Below, piece after piece: positions 27,421-36,786 of a stretch of 64,000 nt of DNA. Each line of letters starts with the position of its first letter. The first letter of the stretch is position 1. Position numbers and translations under genes: made by a program. The notes beneath the pieces were generated by a model. It did no database searches. It was not told the origin of the DNA and was given only the letters and a program-made list of their open reading frames with translations. Source of the stretch: Arcanobacterium pluranimalium (lineage in GTDB: Bacteria; Actinomycetota; Actinomycetes; Actinomycetales; Actinomycetaceae); assembly GCF_016907845.1 (NCBI RefSeq), contig NZ_JAFBCS010000001.1:1860001-1924000 (forward strand), in the 5' to 3' direction.

Positions 27421-28626
27421 ATGGCAGTCCAGCAGATTTTCATCGCTTCTCGCAAGATTTCACCAGTTGATATAGCTCTTGCGCTCATTGCTGCTGCTCT
27501 ATTCGCCTATTCTGCGCTCTTTGTGGATTCCAAAGCTGATCTGGCGGGAAATGAAATCGTAAGCCTCTACACGGTGGTGACGATCGCGTGTATAGCCACG
27601 GGTTTTCGGCGCACAAAGCCACTTCTCAGTGCCTCTTTAGTCTATTTTTCTTTTTTGGCTCGCTTCTTGTTGCTGCCCACGCTCGTCATTCCGTTCGACG
27701 TCGTGATCCTCTTTTCGCTCTTCGCTATCACCGTCTACGGCGAACGAAAAGCACGAATTGCCGCTCTGTTAGGAGCACTTTTTTATGGCTTCCTCCTGAC
27801 GTTTCCAGTGGTTGCTGCAACGCCATCACTCGAATCGATGCTGTATTTTCTGCTCGTAGAATCCGTTGTGATTGCCACTTTCTCACTTGCTCTCCTGCGA
27901 TACCTGCAGCTACAGCGTTACCAAGAAATGCTCAATCGCAATGCCGAGATTTTGCGTGAGAGCGAGCGAGAGTCAGAAATGGCAGTCATTGAAGAACGCA
28001 CGCGAATTGCACGCGAAATGCACGATATTGTTGCGCATACTCTTTCGGTAGTGATCGCTCAAGCCGATGGCGGTCGTTATGCTGCCGAAGCCAATCCGCA
28101 GGCAGCGCAACGTGCACTGGAAACAATCGCCGAAATGTCACGCGCCGCTTTGGGAGATATTCGCTCCATTATTGGCGTGCTTCGTGATCCGAACGAAAGT
28201 CACTCGCCACTCAAGCCGCAACCAGTGGGTGACGACCTCGAACAGCTCGTTCAAAATGTGCGAGAGTCCGGTGCCGATATTTCTTATCTTCGCCTAGGAA
28301 AAGCATTCCCATTGCCAGTTGGTTTAGGAAATGCCCTGTATCGAATCTGCCAAGAAGCGCTCACGAATTCCCTTAAACACGCAGGTCCACACGCCAAAAT
28401 AACTGTAGTTCTCAAATGGACTCGCGTGGCAATTACACTTGAAATTTTAGACGACGGGCGCGGAGCTGCTGCACCCGATGACGGCAAAGGACACGGCGTT
28501 ATTGGTATGCGCGAACGCGCAGCCGTATTCGGCGGTACTGTTGATGCAGGTCCACGACCCGAAGGTGGATTCAAAGTTCGCGCGCTCATCCCTGTGACCA
28601 CCTCGAGAGGAATAACAAATGACTGA
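27421..28626 (+). CDS. Sensor histidine kinase, HisKA_3 (DesK/NarX-type)
   Basis: Membrane sensor of a two-component system. Residues 18-165 contain about five hydrophobic helices with no large extracellular loop, suggesting sensing within the membrane. A helix leads to the dimerisation domain with the phospho-acceptor histidine in REMHDIVAHTLSVV (about 197), then the ATPase domain with N-box CQEALTNSLKHA and G-boxes DDGRG and GKGHGVIGMRERA. 401 residues, complete. It overlaps the response regulator by 8 bases. The following ABC transporter genes on the same strand, 11 bases after the regulator, suggest that this system controls or senses through that transporter, as in antimicrobial-peptide resistance modules. 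Confidence 0.93.
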   Translation: MAVQQIFIASRKISPVDIALALIAAALFAYSALFVDSKADLAGNEIVSLYTVVTIACIATGFRRTKPLLSASLVYFSFLARFLLLPTLVIPFDVVILFSLFAITVYGERKARIAALLGALFYGFLLTFPVVAATPSLESMLYFLLVESVVIATFSLALLRYLQLQRYQEMLNRNAEILRESERESEMAVIEERTRIAREMHDIVAHTLSVVIAQADGGRYAAEANPQAAQRALETIAEMSRAALGDIRSIIGVLRDPNESHSPLKPQPVGDDLEQLVQNVRESGADISYLRLGKAFPLPVGLGNALYRICQEALTNSLKHAGPHAKITVVLKWTRVAITLEILDDGRGAAAPDDGKGHGVIGMRERAAVFGGTVDAGPRPEGGFKVRALIPVTTSRGITND

Positions 28627-29323
28627 ACAAGATACATCCGAACAGATGATACGAGTGGCACTTGTTGACGACCAGAACCTCGTTCGTTCTGGTTTTGCGA
28701 TGGTCATCGATTCACAACCAGACATGTCGGTGGTATTGGAAGCGAACGACGGCGATCAAATCGTTGATCGGATAGCTTTGGTTCCCGCCGACGTCATCCT
28801 CATGGACGTGCGCATGCCCACAATGAACGGACTCGACGCTACCGAACAAATAGTCAAGTCACACTTCGCACACGGAGTCGAACCAAAGATCATCATTCTC
28901 ACCACCTTCGACGTTGATGAATACGTCATGCGCGCCATAGAGGTAGGAGCTTCTGGTTTTCTCCTTAAAGATGCACCACCAAATGAAATGCTATCGGCGA
29001 TTCGTACTGTGTATCGGGGAGACGCCGTTATCGCGCCGTCGTCTACAAAACGTCTCGTTGCGCATCTGGCAACGGAAGCTTCCTACACGAAAGCGATCGT
29101 CCCAGAGTTGCTTGACGTTCTGTCTGATCGTGAACGCGAAGTGCTTTATCATGCAGCACGCGGCCTGAGCAATGGCGAAATCGCCGAGATATTGTTCCTG
29201 GCCGAAGCCACAATCAAAACGCATGTTGGACGAATTTTTGCAAAGCTTGGCGCTCGTGATCGAGTGCAAGCAGTAGTGATGGCATACCAGGCCGGGTTGG
29301 TCAAACCCGGAGAAATTGACTGA
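28619..29323 (+). CDS. NarL/LuxR-family response regulator
   Basis: Receiver domain (residues 11-130) with acidic pocket IRVALVDDQ, phospho-acceptor aspartate in VILMDVRMPTMNG (about 61) and the switch lysine in GFLLKDAPP (about 116). A C-terminal LuxR HTH follows (about 165-225, LSDREREVLYHAARGLSNGEIAEIL). 234 residues, cytosolic transcription factor. Translationally overlapped with the upstream kinase, its likely partner. Confidence 0.94.
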   Translation: MTEQDTSEQMIRVALVDDQNLVRSGFAMVIDSQPDMSVVLEANDGDQIVDRIALVPADVILMDVRMPTMNGLDATEQIVKSHFAHGVEPKIIILTTFDVDEYVMRAIEVGASGFLLKDAPPNEMLSAIRTVYRGDAVIAPSSTKRLVAHLATEASYTKAIVPELLDVLSDREREVLYHAARGLSNGEIAEILFLAEATIKTHVGRIFAKLGARDRVQAVVMAYQAGLVKPGEID

Positions 29324-29334
29324 AAGGGCGGAGA

Positions 29335-30078
29335 ATGGATCGAATCCCGCTCTCGGCGACCATTGCAGACGTCAGCAAATACATTCTCGATGCCGGCAGG
29401 CCACTTCCCGTGCTGGACAAAGTGACGTTTGATATCCCCGCAGGGCAGTTCACTGCGCTTCTCGGGCCATCGGGTGCTGGAAAGTCCACCCTCATTTCCT
29501 TGATCGCCGGAATTGAAAAAGCCGACTCCGGGCTTATTGAATTGGGCGATACTAATATCGTGCAATTGAGCGACGAAGAAATCGTTGACCTGCGTAAGAA
29601 CAAGTTAGGCGTCATTTTTGAATCCGATAATTTGCTTCCTTCGTTAACAATTGAGCAAAATCTGCGTCTACCAAGCAGTTTTTCCAAGCGCGATATTGAT
29701 GAAAATGAATTTGAACAGATAGTTCACGATTTTGGATTGCATCAATATCTCCACCTCAGTCCGCACAACACAACCCTTGCAGTTCAGCAGCGCACGGCGA
29801 TTGCTCGCGCTCTGCTCTCGCAAGCCGGAATGCTCATTTGTGACGATCCAGTGCATGGCATGGCACGCAAAGCGGCTCGGGAGATCCTGTCGCTATTGCG
29901 AGTGTGCGTGCGAGAATACGGAGTTTCTGTGCTGATCACGACTGAAGATCCAGCCGCTGCAGCCTTTGCCGATCGCGTTTACTTGCTCTCTGATGGCGAA
30001 GTTATTGGACGAATAGATTCGCCCTCGCTGCAATCGATTTTATTGGCTATGAATTCGTTTGGATACGGCGAAGAGTGA
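29335..30078 (+). CDS. ABC transporter ATPase subunit (MacB/LolD-type) with degenerate motifs
   Basis: A 247-residue nucleotide-binding subunit for the FtsX-type permease that follows, which it overlaps by 4 bases. Walker A (GPSGAGKST) is intact. Other key motifs are altered: the Q-loop glutamine position reads E (VIFESDNLLP), the LSGGQ signature is shortened to LAVQQ, the Walker B catalytic glutamate is aspartate (MLICDDP), and the switch histidine is replaced (LITTEDPAAAAFADRV). The D-loop region is also unusual (HGMARKAAREIL). It probably binds ATP; fast hydrolysis is doubtful. Frame and codon use look healthy, so it is not an obvious pseudogene. Confidence 0.88.
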   Translation: MDRIPLSATIADVSKYILDAGRPLPVLDKVTFDIPAGQFTALLGPSGAGKSTLISLIAGIEKADSGLIELGDTNIVQLSDEEIVDLRKNKLGVIFESDNLLPSLTIEQNLRLPSSFSKRDIDENEFEQIVHDFGLHQYLHLSPHNTTLAVQQRTAIARALLSQAGMLICDDPVHGMARKAAREILSLLRVCVREYGVSVLITTEDPAAAAFADRVYLLSDGEVIGRIDSPSLQSILLAMNSFGYGEE

Positions 30079-32624
30079 TGTTAACCCACGTATTCAGGAC
30101 ACTCTCGCTCAACTGGAGATCGCATTTACTCCCATCATTAGCGCTGGTTGTAGCGTCAATCTTTATTTTTCTCGAGATTTTGCTCAATCCTTTTTTGAGT
30201 GAAGCACTCGAGCATTCAGTGACGAAAACCGCCGGGCAAGTAGCTTTTTCAGTAACTGACCCAGAATATTCAGCGGAAAAGCTCGCTAATGACGTCAAAG
30301 CCCTGCCCGAAGTAGAGAGCGTCTATAAGTCCATTAACCTGCCTGCGATAGTCATGTTCGAATCCCATGCCATCGATGCGAACATCAACAACACTCCCCC
30401 AGACAGATGGACCAGCATTGAAGTAACTTCCGGCGCATATCCTGCCAATAACAAGCAAACGCTCATTTCTGAGACAACCGCTCAAGCTCTGGATATACAA
30501 ATCGGAGAAGAAATAACTATCTACAGTGAGAGTTCTTTCGCGCTTTCTCCACACAAACTCACAGTTAGCGGTATTTTTTCACGCAGCCCATTTTCTAATG
30601 CTGCACTCCACAACGAGCTACTTGTGAATTCCCCCGATGAGGCAACTGGCATTGCGATCAGCAAACAAAAAATGAGCAATAGCGACAGCGTGCTCGTCAC
30701 CGCAAAGCCACATGCTTCTCGATCGCTTCTGCGGGAAAAAATCGAGAACATCACGCATGGAACTATTACCTCTGCAGAAGAACTCCGCGATTCAATTGCC
30801 GATGAGCAGGCGCGAAGCATTGGATATTTCCAAAGTATTCTGGGGTGGCTCTTGGCATTACCAATGCTCATCTCTGGTTTCGTGATTGCAGCTTCGACTC
30901 GCTCGCTGGTGAAGAATCGTAGCCGTGCCATCGCTCAACTGCGCGTACTTGGAGCAACCCGCTGGTATATCTTTGGGTTAAACATTAGCGAAATTCTCAT
31001 AATCGCTCTCCTGAGCACAGCTATCGGTCATGCCATTGGCCGAGCGCTCGTTCAAGTGCTCATTGAAACCATGAAATCTGGCAGCGGCGGAGCATTCATT
31101 CCACAAAATTTCAGTGTGGAACCCAGCGACTACCTCTTGGCCACACTCGGCTCCATGGGGGTGGCATTCCTCGCCTCAATACCGAGCATTATGACGTATA
31201 GCTTTGTCCCTGCTTCACATATTTACGCTCAGGATAAACCGCGAAAAAACAACTTTCTTCTCACGGTTATCTTCAGTTTAATTATCCTTGGCTTGGGAAC
31301 TGTGGCCTTGTTCTTCTCTATCGTGGTTCCCGAAGATCTTCTTTTTATCGTTCAAACCGGCAACAACTACCAGTCACTTCGCTTGATGGCAATGATTGCA
31401 TTGCTGCTCTTTGCGGCGTTTGCGGCATTCTTCCTCTTGCGTTTCGTCGTCTCTACACTCATACGAAAAGTGCGGCTGAGCCGATCTGTCAACAGCTTCC
31501 GTCTGGCCGCCACGCAACACTATGCAGATACGCTGTCGCGAATCGGAACGCTGTTTATCATTTGCACTGCGGCTTGTATCCTAGGTTTAACCACGATGAG
31601 CTCTATTAAGACGACGGCGCACCAAGAGTCCGATGCGAAATTGCTTCCCTTTGATGCAGCTGCCAAAGTCGTCGACACTGCGAGTCTTGGCACAGATGCT
31701 GAGGGCATCAGTCAACACACAATGGCGAATCTCTCACAAGATCCATTGATCGATCGTATTTTGCCAGTGCGTACTGTAACTGGGACTTTGCGTTACGCAG
31801 ACGCATCACCTCTTGAGAATTTTTACGTCTACAGCATGGATCCGGACGCTGCGCGTGAATATTTCACCTCGGATACGAAGTTTTTGCGTAGTCTGAAACC
31901 AGGTACGATCATTATCCCTAGAGATTTACTCGGCATACCACGCGAAGAATCGCCCAAGAGCGTCACATTGAGCGTGCAAAACAGCAGTGCAGAGCCATTG
32001 ACTCTCCAGGCTCGATATGAAAACGTACCGTGGAGCATTATCACCTCGACAGACCTCAAGCACTTCTTTTCTTCTAGGCAAACCACCGAAACCTGGATCA
32101 GGTTTTCCACAGACGGACTTGCGGACAAAGCCGCTAGCTACCAAGCTACGATAGCTGCAATACAAAGTAATGCGATCGTTTGCCCTGACGTCGTTTTGGC
32201 CACTGATCCACCCGGTGACCAAAGCAAAAACGCCCCGGCGTCGTTCATAACCTTAGGGTTACTGACCCTTACTTTGATCCTGTGTGTGCTCGCAGTGTGT
32301 AACTCGTTGTATCTTTCTCAACAAGCGCAACTATCTGAGACTCGGGTGTTATCAGGCTTAGGTGTTTCGCAACATATCAATTCCACCAGCTTGGTTGTAT
32401 CAGCGATCGGGCGCACTACATTATCCGTATTCGTTGGCGGATTAGCAGGAGTGACGAGCGGCACATACCTGGCAACGGTGTATGTAGGCACACTCACGTG
32501 GCGGCAATTCTTTTCTATACCGTGGTCCTCCGTGCTTGTATTGACGCTGATTAGTGCGTTATTAGCCGGAATTTGGACTCGAATTCAAACTATGATTCCC
32601 TCATTGAGCGGTCATTATGGTTGA
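30075..32624 (+). CDS. FtsX-type ABC transporter permease
   Basis: An 849-residue membrane protein with the layout of the large actinobacterial FtsX/MacB permeases: N-terminal helix (16-40), a big extracytoplasmic domain (40-250), a three-helix FtsX core (about 255-385, containing AIAQLRVLGATRWYIFGLNI), two more helices, then a second set with helix (about 490), extracytoplasmic domain and terminal FtsX helices ending near 845. Substrate unknown. Last gene of the kinase-regulator-ATPase-permease set. Confidence 0.88.
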   Translation: MMLTHVFRTLSLNWRSHLLPSLALVVASIFIFLEILLNPFLSEALEHSVTKTAGQVAFSVTDPEYSAEKLANDVKALPEVESVYKSINLPAIVMFESHAIDANINNTPPDRWTSIEVTSGAYPANNKQTLISETTAQALDIQIGEEITIYSESSFALSPHKLTVSGIFSRSPFSNAALHNELLVNSPDEATGIAISKQKMSNSDSVLVTAKPHASRSLLREKIENITHGTITSAEELRDSIADEQARSIGYFQSILGWLLALPMLISGFVIAASTRSLVKNRSRAIAQLRVLGATRWYIFGLNISEILIIALLSTAIGHAIGRALVQVLIETMKSGSGGAFIPQNFSVEPSDYLLATLGSMGVAFLASIPSIMTYSFVPASHIYAQDKPRKNNFLLTVIFSLIILGLGTVALFFSIVVPEDLLFIVQTGNNYQSLRLMAMIALLLFAAFAAFFLLRFVVSTLIRKVRLSRSVNSFRLAATQHYADTLSRIGTLFIICTAACILGLTTMSSIKTTAHQESDAKLLPFDAAAKVVDTASLGTDAEGISQHTMANLSQDPLIDRILPVRTVTGTLRYADASPLENFYVYSMDPDAAREYFTSDTKFLRSLKPGTIIIPRDLLGIPREESPKSVTLSVQNSSAEPLTLQARYENVPWSIITSTDLKHFFSSRQTTETWIRFSTDGLADKAASYQATIAAIQSNAIVCPDVVLATDPPGDQSKNAPASFITLGLLTLTLILCVLAVCNSLYLSQQAQLSETRVLSGLGVSQHINSTSLVVSAIGRTTLSVFVGGLAGVTSGTYLATVYVGTLTWRQFFSIPWSSVLVLTLISALLAGIWTRIQTMIPSLSGHYG

Positions 32625-32778
32625 TCCATAAAATAAACACGCTAAGGATCACAGTTTTTACTCTTTACTCTGCGGGCGAAAACTGCAAAAGTTAAGTATT
32701 ACAACAAATACACGACTAAGTAACGTGCACTTTTCGAGAATTACTCGGCACTGCAAGCACGTTCCAAGGAGACAACAC

Positions 32779-33027
32779 ATGGATTGGCGTCACGAGGCTG
32801 CTTGTCTTAATGAAGATCCCGAGCTCTTCTTCCCTATTGGAAGCTCAGGTCCAGCTATGGCTCAGACGGAGCAGGCAAAGCGGGTTTGCCGCACCTGTTC
32901 GGTGCTTGAAGTGTGCCTAAAGTGGGCTATTGAAACCAATCAAGATGCGGGAGTATGGGGCGGAATGTCAGAAGACGAGCGCCGCACCCTTCGTCGTCGT
33001 ACTGCACGTACCCGCCGTCCAATCTGA
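32779..33027 (+). CDS. whiB1: WhiB-family iron-sulfur transcription factor, WhiB1 type
   Basis: An 82-residue DNA-binding protein holding a [4Fe-4S] cluster that reacts with nitric oxide; WhiB1 is essential in mycobacteria and binds the housekeeping sigma factor. The four cysteines (C9, then VCRTC, then EVC), the turn GVWGG and the basic C-terminal tail (RRTLRRRTARTRRP) are present. I start at ATG 32779 (MDWRHEAACLNEDPELFFP) behind AAGGAGA, not at the longer upstream frame. The match to mycobacterial WhiB1 is close, and so is the neighbour: pdtaS lies convergently next to whiB1 in mycobacteria too. Confidence 0.95.
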   Translation: MDWRHEAACLNEDPELFFPIGSSGPAMAQTEQAKRVCRTCSVLEVCLKWAIETNQDAGVWGGMSEDERRTLRRRTARTRRPI

Positions 33028-33038
33028 GAGTTTCTTAA

Positions 33039-33079
33039 TGAAAATGTGGTGGTTGAAAATTTCAACCACCACATTTTCA
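33039..33079. terminator. Bidirectional terminator between whiB1 and pdtaS
   Basis: Two perfect 20-base arms around a single central base, 12 bases after whiB1. Starts TGAAAATGTGGTGGTTGAAA. A-rich and T-rich ends serve as U-runs in both directions. Confidence 0.85.
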
Positions 33080-33124
33080 TTCCTCTGCCTTATTATTCGC
33101 CTGCACACCCAACGAAAATATCGT

Positions 33125-34549
33125 TTATCGCAACTTGAGTTCCAAGCTCACTAACGTACCGCCGTCGGGATTATTCGACCATTCAATAGTGCCGTTAAGC
33201 TCTCCATTGACCAGTGTTTTCACGATCTGGGTGCCTAAACCTCCACCAGGTCCTTGCTCGGAAATACCCGAGCCATTATCACGCACCTGCACAAACAGTC
33301 GTTCACCGAGTCGCTCAGCATTGACTTCAACTTTGCCGCCTTTAACCAAGCCGTGCTCGATAGCATTCGAAATGACCTCATTAAGCACCACAGCGAGCGA
33401 AGTCGCCTGCTCAGCACGTACTTTCCCAAATGAGCCGTTGAGCGAAATATCAACAGCTGACTCTGTGACGGCAATATCTCGAACCATTTTCAGCAATGAT
33501 CCAAAGACTGAGTCAAATTCAACAACTTCATCAATCGTTTGGGAAAGCCCCTCGTGGACTAGCGCAATCATGCCCACGCGTCGCTGCGCTTGACCAAGTG
33601 CCACTCTAGTCTCGTCATTGACCGCTCGGCGTGCCTGCAGTCGCAGTAGCGCAGAAACAGTTTGCAAATTGTTCTTCACCCGATGGTTAATCTCGCGAAT
33701 AGTGGCATCTTTCGTGAGCAACTCCCGTTCTTGCCGGCGCAATTCCGTAATTTCTCGAGTCATCAGCAAGGCACCAACGCGCTCTCCTTTGCGTATCAAT
33801 GGCAGCGCCCGCAGCGAAACGATCACGCCGTGCGCATCAATTTCTGCCACCCACGCCGCTTTACCAAGCAGCACTAAGGGAAGCGACTCCTCCGGGATCG
33901 AAAAATCATCGAAAATATCGGTGACTGTTTCAGCAAGAATATTGCCGATCAACGGTTCGTCCACACCGAGTCTGCGGAAATGCGACACCGAATTGGGACT
34001 CGCGTACAGGACTTCACCGTCGTCGTCGAGCTGAATCACGCCATCAGAAACACGCGGAGTTCCGTGCCGGAAACCGGCCGGCATTCCCTCGAGCGGAAAG
34101 TCTCCTGAAGCGATCATCTCAAAGAGATCCTGGGCAATTTCTTCGTAATTTTGTTGAGCCTGCGAAGGGACTCTGTCTTGGAGCAGTGCAGATATGACTC
34201 GCACCACGCCAATGATCTTGCCGCAGTGGCGAACGGGAATGAAAGTATTTGAAACACTTGAGTCCTCAGACACAATCATTTCGCCTAAATTGAACACCGC
34301 ATAGACGTGCTCAACGCTATCGCCATCAACTTTTTCGCCAACGATATCGGTTTCGATCAGCGTAGCTGCAGTGGCGGGTCGCGCATGAGCTGCAGTGATG
34401 AAGCCATCGTCGGTTGGGACGTACAACAGCAAATCTGCAAAGGAAATATCGGCAATGGTTTGCCAGTCTCCGGCGAGCTGGTGAAACCATTTTCTCTCAT
34501 CTTCAGTGAAGCGCTCAGTGCGCTCTAAAATTTTTGTCAATGTTGGCAC
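33125..34549 (-). CDS. pdtaS: PdtaS-type cytosolic sensor histidine kinase
   Basis: A soluble 474-residue kinase. It has an N-terminal GAF-like sensor domain (about 5-145), a PAS domain (about 175-275), a HisKA_2/HWE dimerisation domain with phospho-acceptor histidine in IREINHRVKNNLQTVSALLRL (about 293) and a C-terminal ATPase (N-box VLNEVISNAIEHGL, G-box DNGSGISEQG). In mycobacteria PdtaS signals to the antiterminator PdtaR, which is not in this window. Start is GTG at 34549. Divergent from the DUF2505 gene with only 37 bases between starts, convergent with whiB1. Confidence 0.93.
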   Translation of the reverse strand: MPTLTKILERTERFTEDERKWFHQLAGDWQTIADISFADLLLYVPTDDGFITAAHARPATAATLIETDIVGEKVDGDSVEHVYAVFNLGEMIVSEDSSVSNTFIPVRHCGKIIGVVRVISALLQDRVPSQAQQNYEEIAQDLFEMIASGDFPLEGMPAGFRHGTPRVSDGVIQLDDDGEVLYASPNSVSHFRRLGVDEPLIGNILAETVTDIFDDFSIPEESLPLVLLGKAAWVAEIDAHGVIVSLRALPLIRKGERVGALLMTREITELRRQERELLTKDATIREINHRVKNNLQTVSALLRLQARRAVNDETRVALGQAQRRVGMIALVHEGLSQTIDEVVEFDSVFGSLLKMVRDIAVTESAVDISLNGSFGKVRAEQATSLAVVLNEVISNAIEHGLVKGGKVEVNAERLGERLFVQVRDNGSGISEQGPGGGLGTQIVKTLVNGELNGTIEWSNNPDGGTLVSLELKLR

Positions 34550-34586
34550 AGTTCCACAATATGCGTTTTTCGTGTTGAATGGTTAT

Positions 34587-35102
34587 ATGAAATTCTCGGT
34601 TGTTACACATATTGATGCAGATATTTCTCGCGTACTCGACGTTTTGCCCTCTGTTGAGCTTGCGAATGCGCGCGCTCAGCAGCTCGGCCTCGAGCAGTTC
34701 ACTTTTACAAATTCGCTCGAGGCTTCTGCGAGGCCGCACTGTGATGAGGTATCGAGCAATCTGCATGCCACTATCTCGCCGGCAAAGTTCGCGCCCCAAA
34801 TGCGCACGCTCCTTCCGAGTGGCCTCGACGTTACGATCGCTGCGCACCAAGTTCCTGCAGGTACAAGCGCTACTGTGCACTACGACGTCGTGATCAAAGG
34901 CGCGCCCGTACAGGTTGAAATCGTTGCAAAAATTCTCAACGACGACGCCGGCACCTCCGTTACTCACGTGGGTGATGTCAAGGTCAACGTGCCATTTTTA
35001 GGCGCCGGAATTGAAAAGAAAGTGCTCGCCCAACTGCCAAAAATCTTTGAACGCGACGCGCGGATCATCGAAGACACGGTAAAGACATTCAAGGCCAACT
35101 GA
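34587..35102 (+). CDS. DUF2505 family protein
   Basis: A 171-residue protein of the SRPBCC/Bet v1-like fold family common in actinobacteria: MKFSVVTHIDADISRVLDV... and C-terminal half VNVPFLGAGIEKKVLAQLPKIFERDARIIEDTVKTF. I start at ATG 34587, where the family begins; an in-frame extension upstream would overlap the pdtaS start. No ribosome binding site is seen, so a leaderless transcript is likely. 14 bases before thyA, on the same strand. Function unknown. Confidence 0.82.
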   Translation: MKFSVVTHIDADISRVLDVLPSVELANARAQQLGLEQFTFTNSLEASARPHCDEVSSNLHATISPAKFAPQMRTLLPSGLDVTIAAHQVPAGTSATVHYDVVIKGAPVQVEIVAKILNDDAGTSVTHVGDVKVNVPFLGAGIEKKVLAQLPKIFERDARIIEDTVKTFKAN

Positions 35103-35116
35103 ATTAGACTGAAATT

Positions 35117-35926
35117 ATGGTTGCTGTGAACAGACAATATGAAGATCTTTTGGCCGACGTTCTCGAAAATGGCGCCCATAAAAGTGACCGTACGGGCACC
35201 GGCACACTTTCGGTGTTCGGACGCCAGCTTCGCTACGATCTTGCCAACGAGGGTTTTCCGCGCATAACCACGAAATTTGTGGCAATGAAGGCCGTAAAAG
35301 GTGAGCTGCTGTGGTTCTTGCGCGGCGATACAAACGTAAAATGGCTGCAAGAGCGCGGAATCACCATTTGGGATGAATGGGCTAACGACGACGGCGAGCT
35401 CGGCCCTGTTTACGGCTATCAGTGGCGTTCGTGGCCAGCTCCAGATGGTCGTCATATTGACCAAATTCAGCAGGTTGTGGAGACGATTAAGCACAATCCA
35501 GATTCGCGCCGAATGATTGTTTCGGCGTGGAACGTGGCCGATCTTGACGATATGGCGCTGATGCCTTGCCATGCGTTCTTCCAATTCTACGTGGCAGATG
35601 GGAAGCTCTCGTGCCAGCTTTACCAGCGCTCTGCTGATCTCTTTTTGGGAGTACCTTTCAATATTGCCTCCTATTCCTTGCTAACTCATATGATCGCGCA
35701 GCAATGCGATCTGGAAGTGGGCGATTTCGTGTGGACGGGCGGCGATTGCCACATCTACTCCAACCACATTGAGCAGGTCAAAGAGCAGATTTCACGCGAG
35801 CCATATCCGTTCCCGACGCTCGAGCTCAAAAAAGCACCGTCAATTTTTGACTACGAAATGGACGATATTGCTGCCTCAAACGGATACCAGCACCACCCCG
35901 TGATCAAAGCTCCGGTGGCCGTATAA
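35117..35926 (+). CDS. thyA: Thymidylate synthase
   Basis: Methylates dUMP to dTMP using methylene-tetrahydrofolate. 269 residues with the catalytic cysteine in [13 protein letters not shown] (about 154), the substrate-binding arginine pair ([12 protein letters not shown]), and the conserved [19 protein letters not shown]. Its stop overlaps the folA start by one base, giving a coupled dTMP-folate recycling pair. Confidence 0.97.
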   Translation: MVAVNRQYEDLLADVLENGAHKSDRTGTGTLSVFGRQLRYDLANEGFPRITTKFVAMKAVKGELLWFLRGDTNVKWLQERGITIWDEWANDDGELGPVYGYQWRSWPAPDGRHIDQIQQVVETIKHNPDSRRMIVSAWNVADLDDMALMPCHAFFQFYVADGKLSCQLYQRSADLFLGVPFNIASYSLLTHMIAQQCDLEVGDFVWTGGDCHIYSNHIEQVKEQISREPYPFPTLELKKAPSIFDYEMDDIAASNGYQHHPVIKAPVAV

Positions 35927-36543
35927 TGCTGGGAATGATCTGGGCACAAGGGCATGATCGCGCAATCGGCGCACAGGGCACGCTAGCTTGGCATATTCCT
36001 GAAGATTTGGCGATGTTTAAGCGCGTGACTTCTGGAAATCCAGTGATTATGGGGCGACGCACCTGGGATTCGCTCCCCGAGCGATTCAGGCCACTGCCCA
36101 ATCGCCTCAACGTTGTGCTCACATCGGATCCAAATTTTGACACCGCGGGCGCACTCGTGTGCACGAGCATTGAGGAAGCTCTTGGCCGCACAGATGCATT
36201 GAACCCTACGAAGTTTGTATGGGTGATTGGCGGAGCACAGATTTATGCAGCGATGCTCGCACAGGCAGATGCATTAGTTATTACAGACGTCGATCTGCGC
36301 GTTTCAGAAGCTGATGCTTTCGCGCCGGAAATCGGTGACGATTGGGAATTGGTGCAGGCTGAGCCGAATCGGGGCTGGTTGCACTCAAAGTCTGGCATTG
36401 ACTACCGTTTTTCAGCTCTTCAACGCAAGATTTGTGCCGCGCAGGATTCGAAGTCACACGCTGATTCTTTTCAGCAACGAGTTATTCCGGTAGAGCAAAG
36501 GGCTTTTTACGGCAACGCTGATCCACTTCGTATATTTTCTTGA
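35926..36543 (+). CDS. folA: Dihydrofolate reductase with C-terminal extension
   Basis: NADPH-dependent reduction of dihydrofolate produced by ThyA. Family motifs: GMIWAQGHDRAIG, substrate-binding LAWHIPEDLAMFKRVT (acidic residue in IPED), VIMGRRTWDSLP, and WVIGGAQIYAAML. The usual end is near residue 160-165 (GIDYRFSALQR); here about 40 more residues follow (KICAAQDSKSHADSF... to RIFS), which do not look like any domain I know. The extension leads straight into a tandem-repeat stretch, so it may be a readthrough or repeat-driven addition. Confidence 0.93.
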   Translation: MLGMIWAQGHDRAIGAQGTLAWHIPEDLAMFKRVTSGNPVIMGRRTWDSLPERFRPLPNRLNVVLTSDPNFDTAGALVCTSIEEALGRTDALNPTKFVWVIGGAQIYAAMLAQADALVITDVDLRVSEADAFAPEIGDDWELVQAEPNRGWLHSKSGIDYRFSALQRKICAAQDSKSHADSFQQRVIPVEQRAFYGNADPLRIFS

Positions 36544-36562
36544 TGAGGCAACGCGCGGCACA

Positions 36563-36681
36563 TACAGCGATGTACTGCTGATAAAGCGATGTACGGCTCA
36601 TAAGGCGCCGTAACTACAGATAAAGCGCTGCGCAGTTAATAAGGCGGTGCGTTGCTCATCAGCCGATGTACAGTTCCTGAT
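36563..36681. repeat. Degenerate ~19-bp tandem repeat, six units
   Basis: Units of pattern AARGCGNTGYRCNGYTNAT starting at about 36563, 36583, 36602, 36622, 36641 and 36660, directly after the folA stop. Non-coding. Confidence 0.65.
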
Positions 36682-36693
36682 GCGAAGATGTGC

Positions 36694-36734
36694 TTAGGGG
36701 TGTGGGTGCGCATTTGGCACACCCACACCCCTAA
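36694..36734. terminator. Bidirectional terminator between folA and aspA
   Basis: A perfect 15-bp stem (TTAGGGGTGTGGGTG and complement) with an 11-base loop between convergent genes. Confidence 0.75.
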
Positions 36735-36786
36735 CAGCATTAAACAGCTCCTATCGAAGCATTTTCGTGCATATTGCGCGTCGTGC

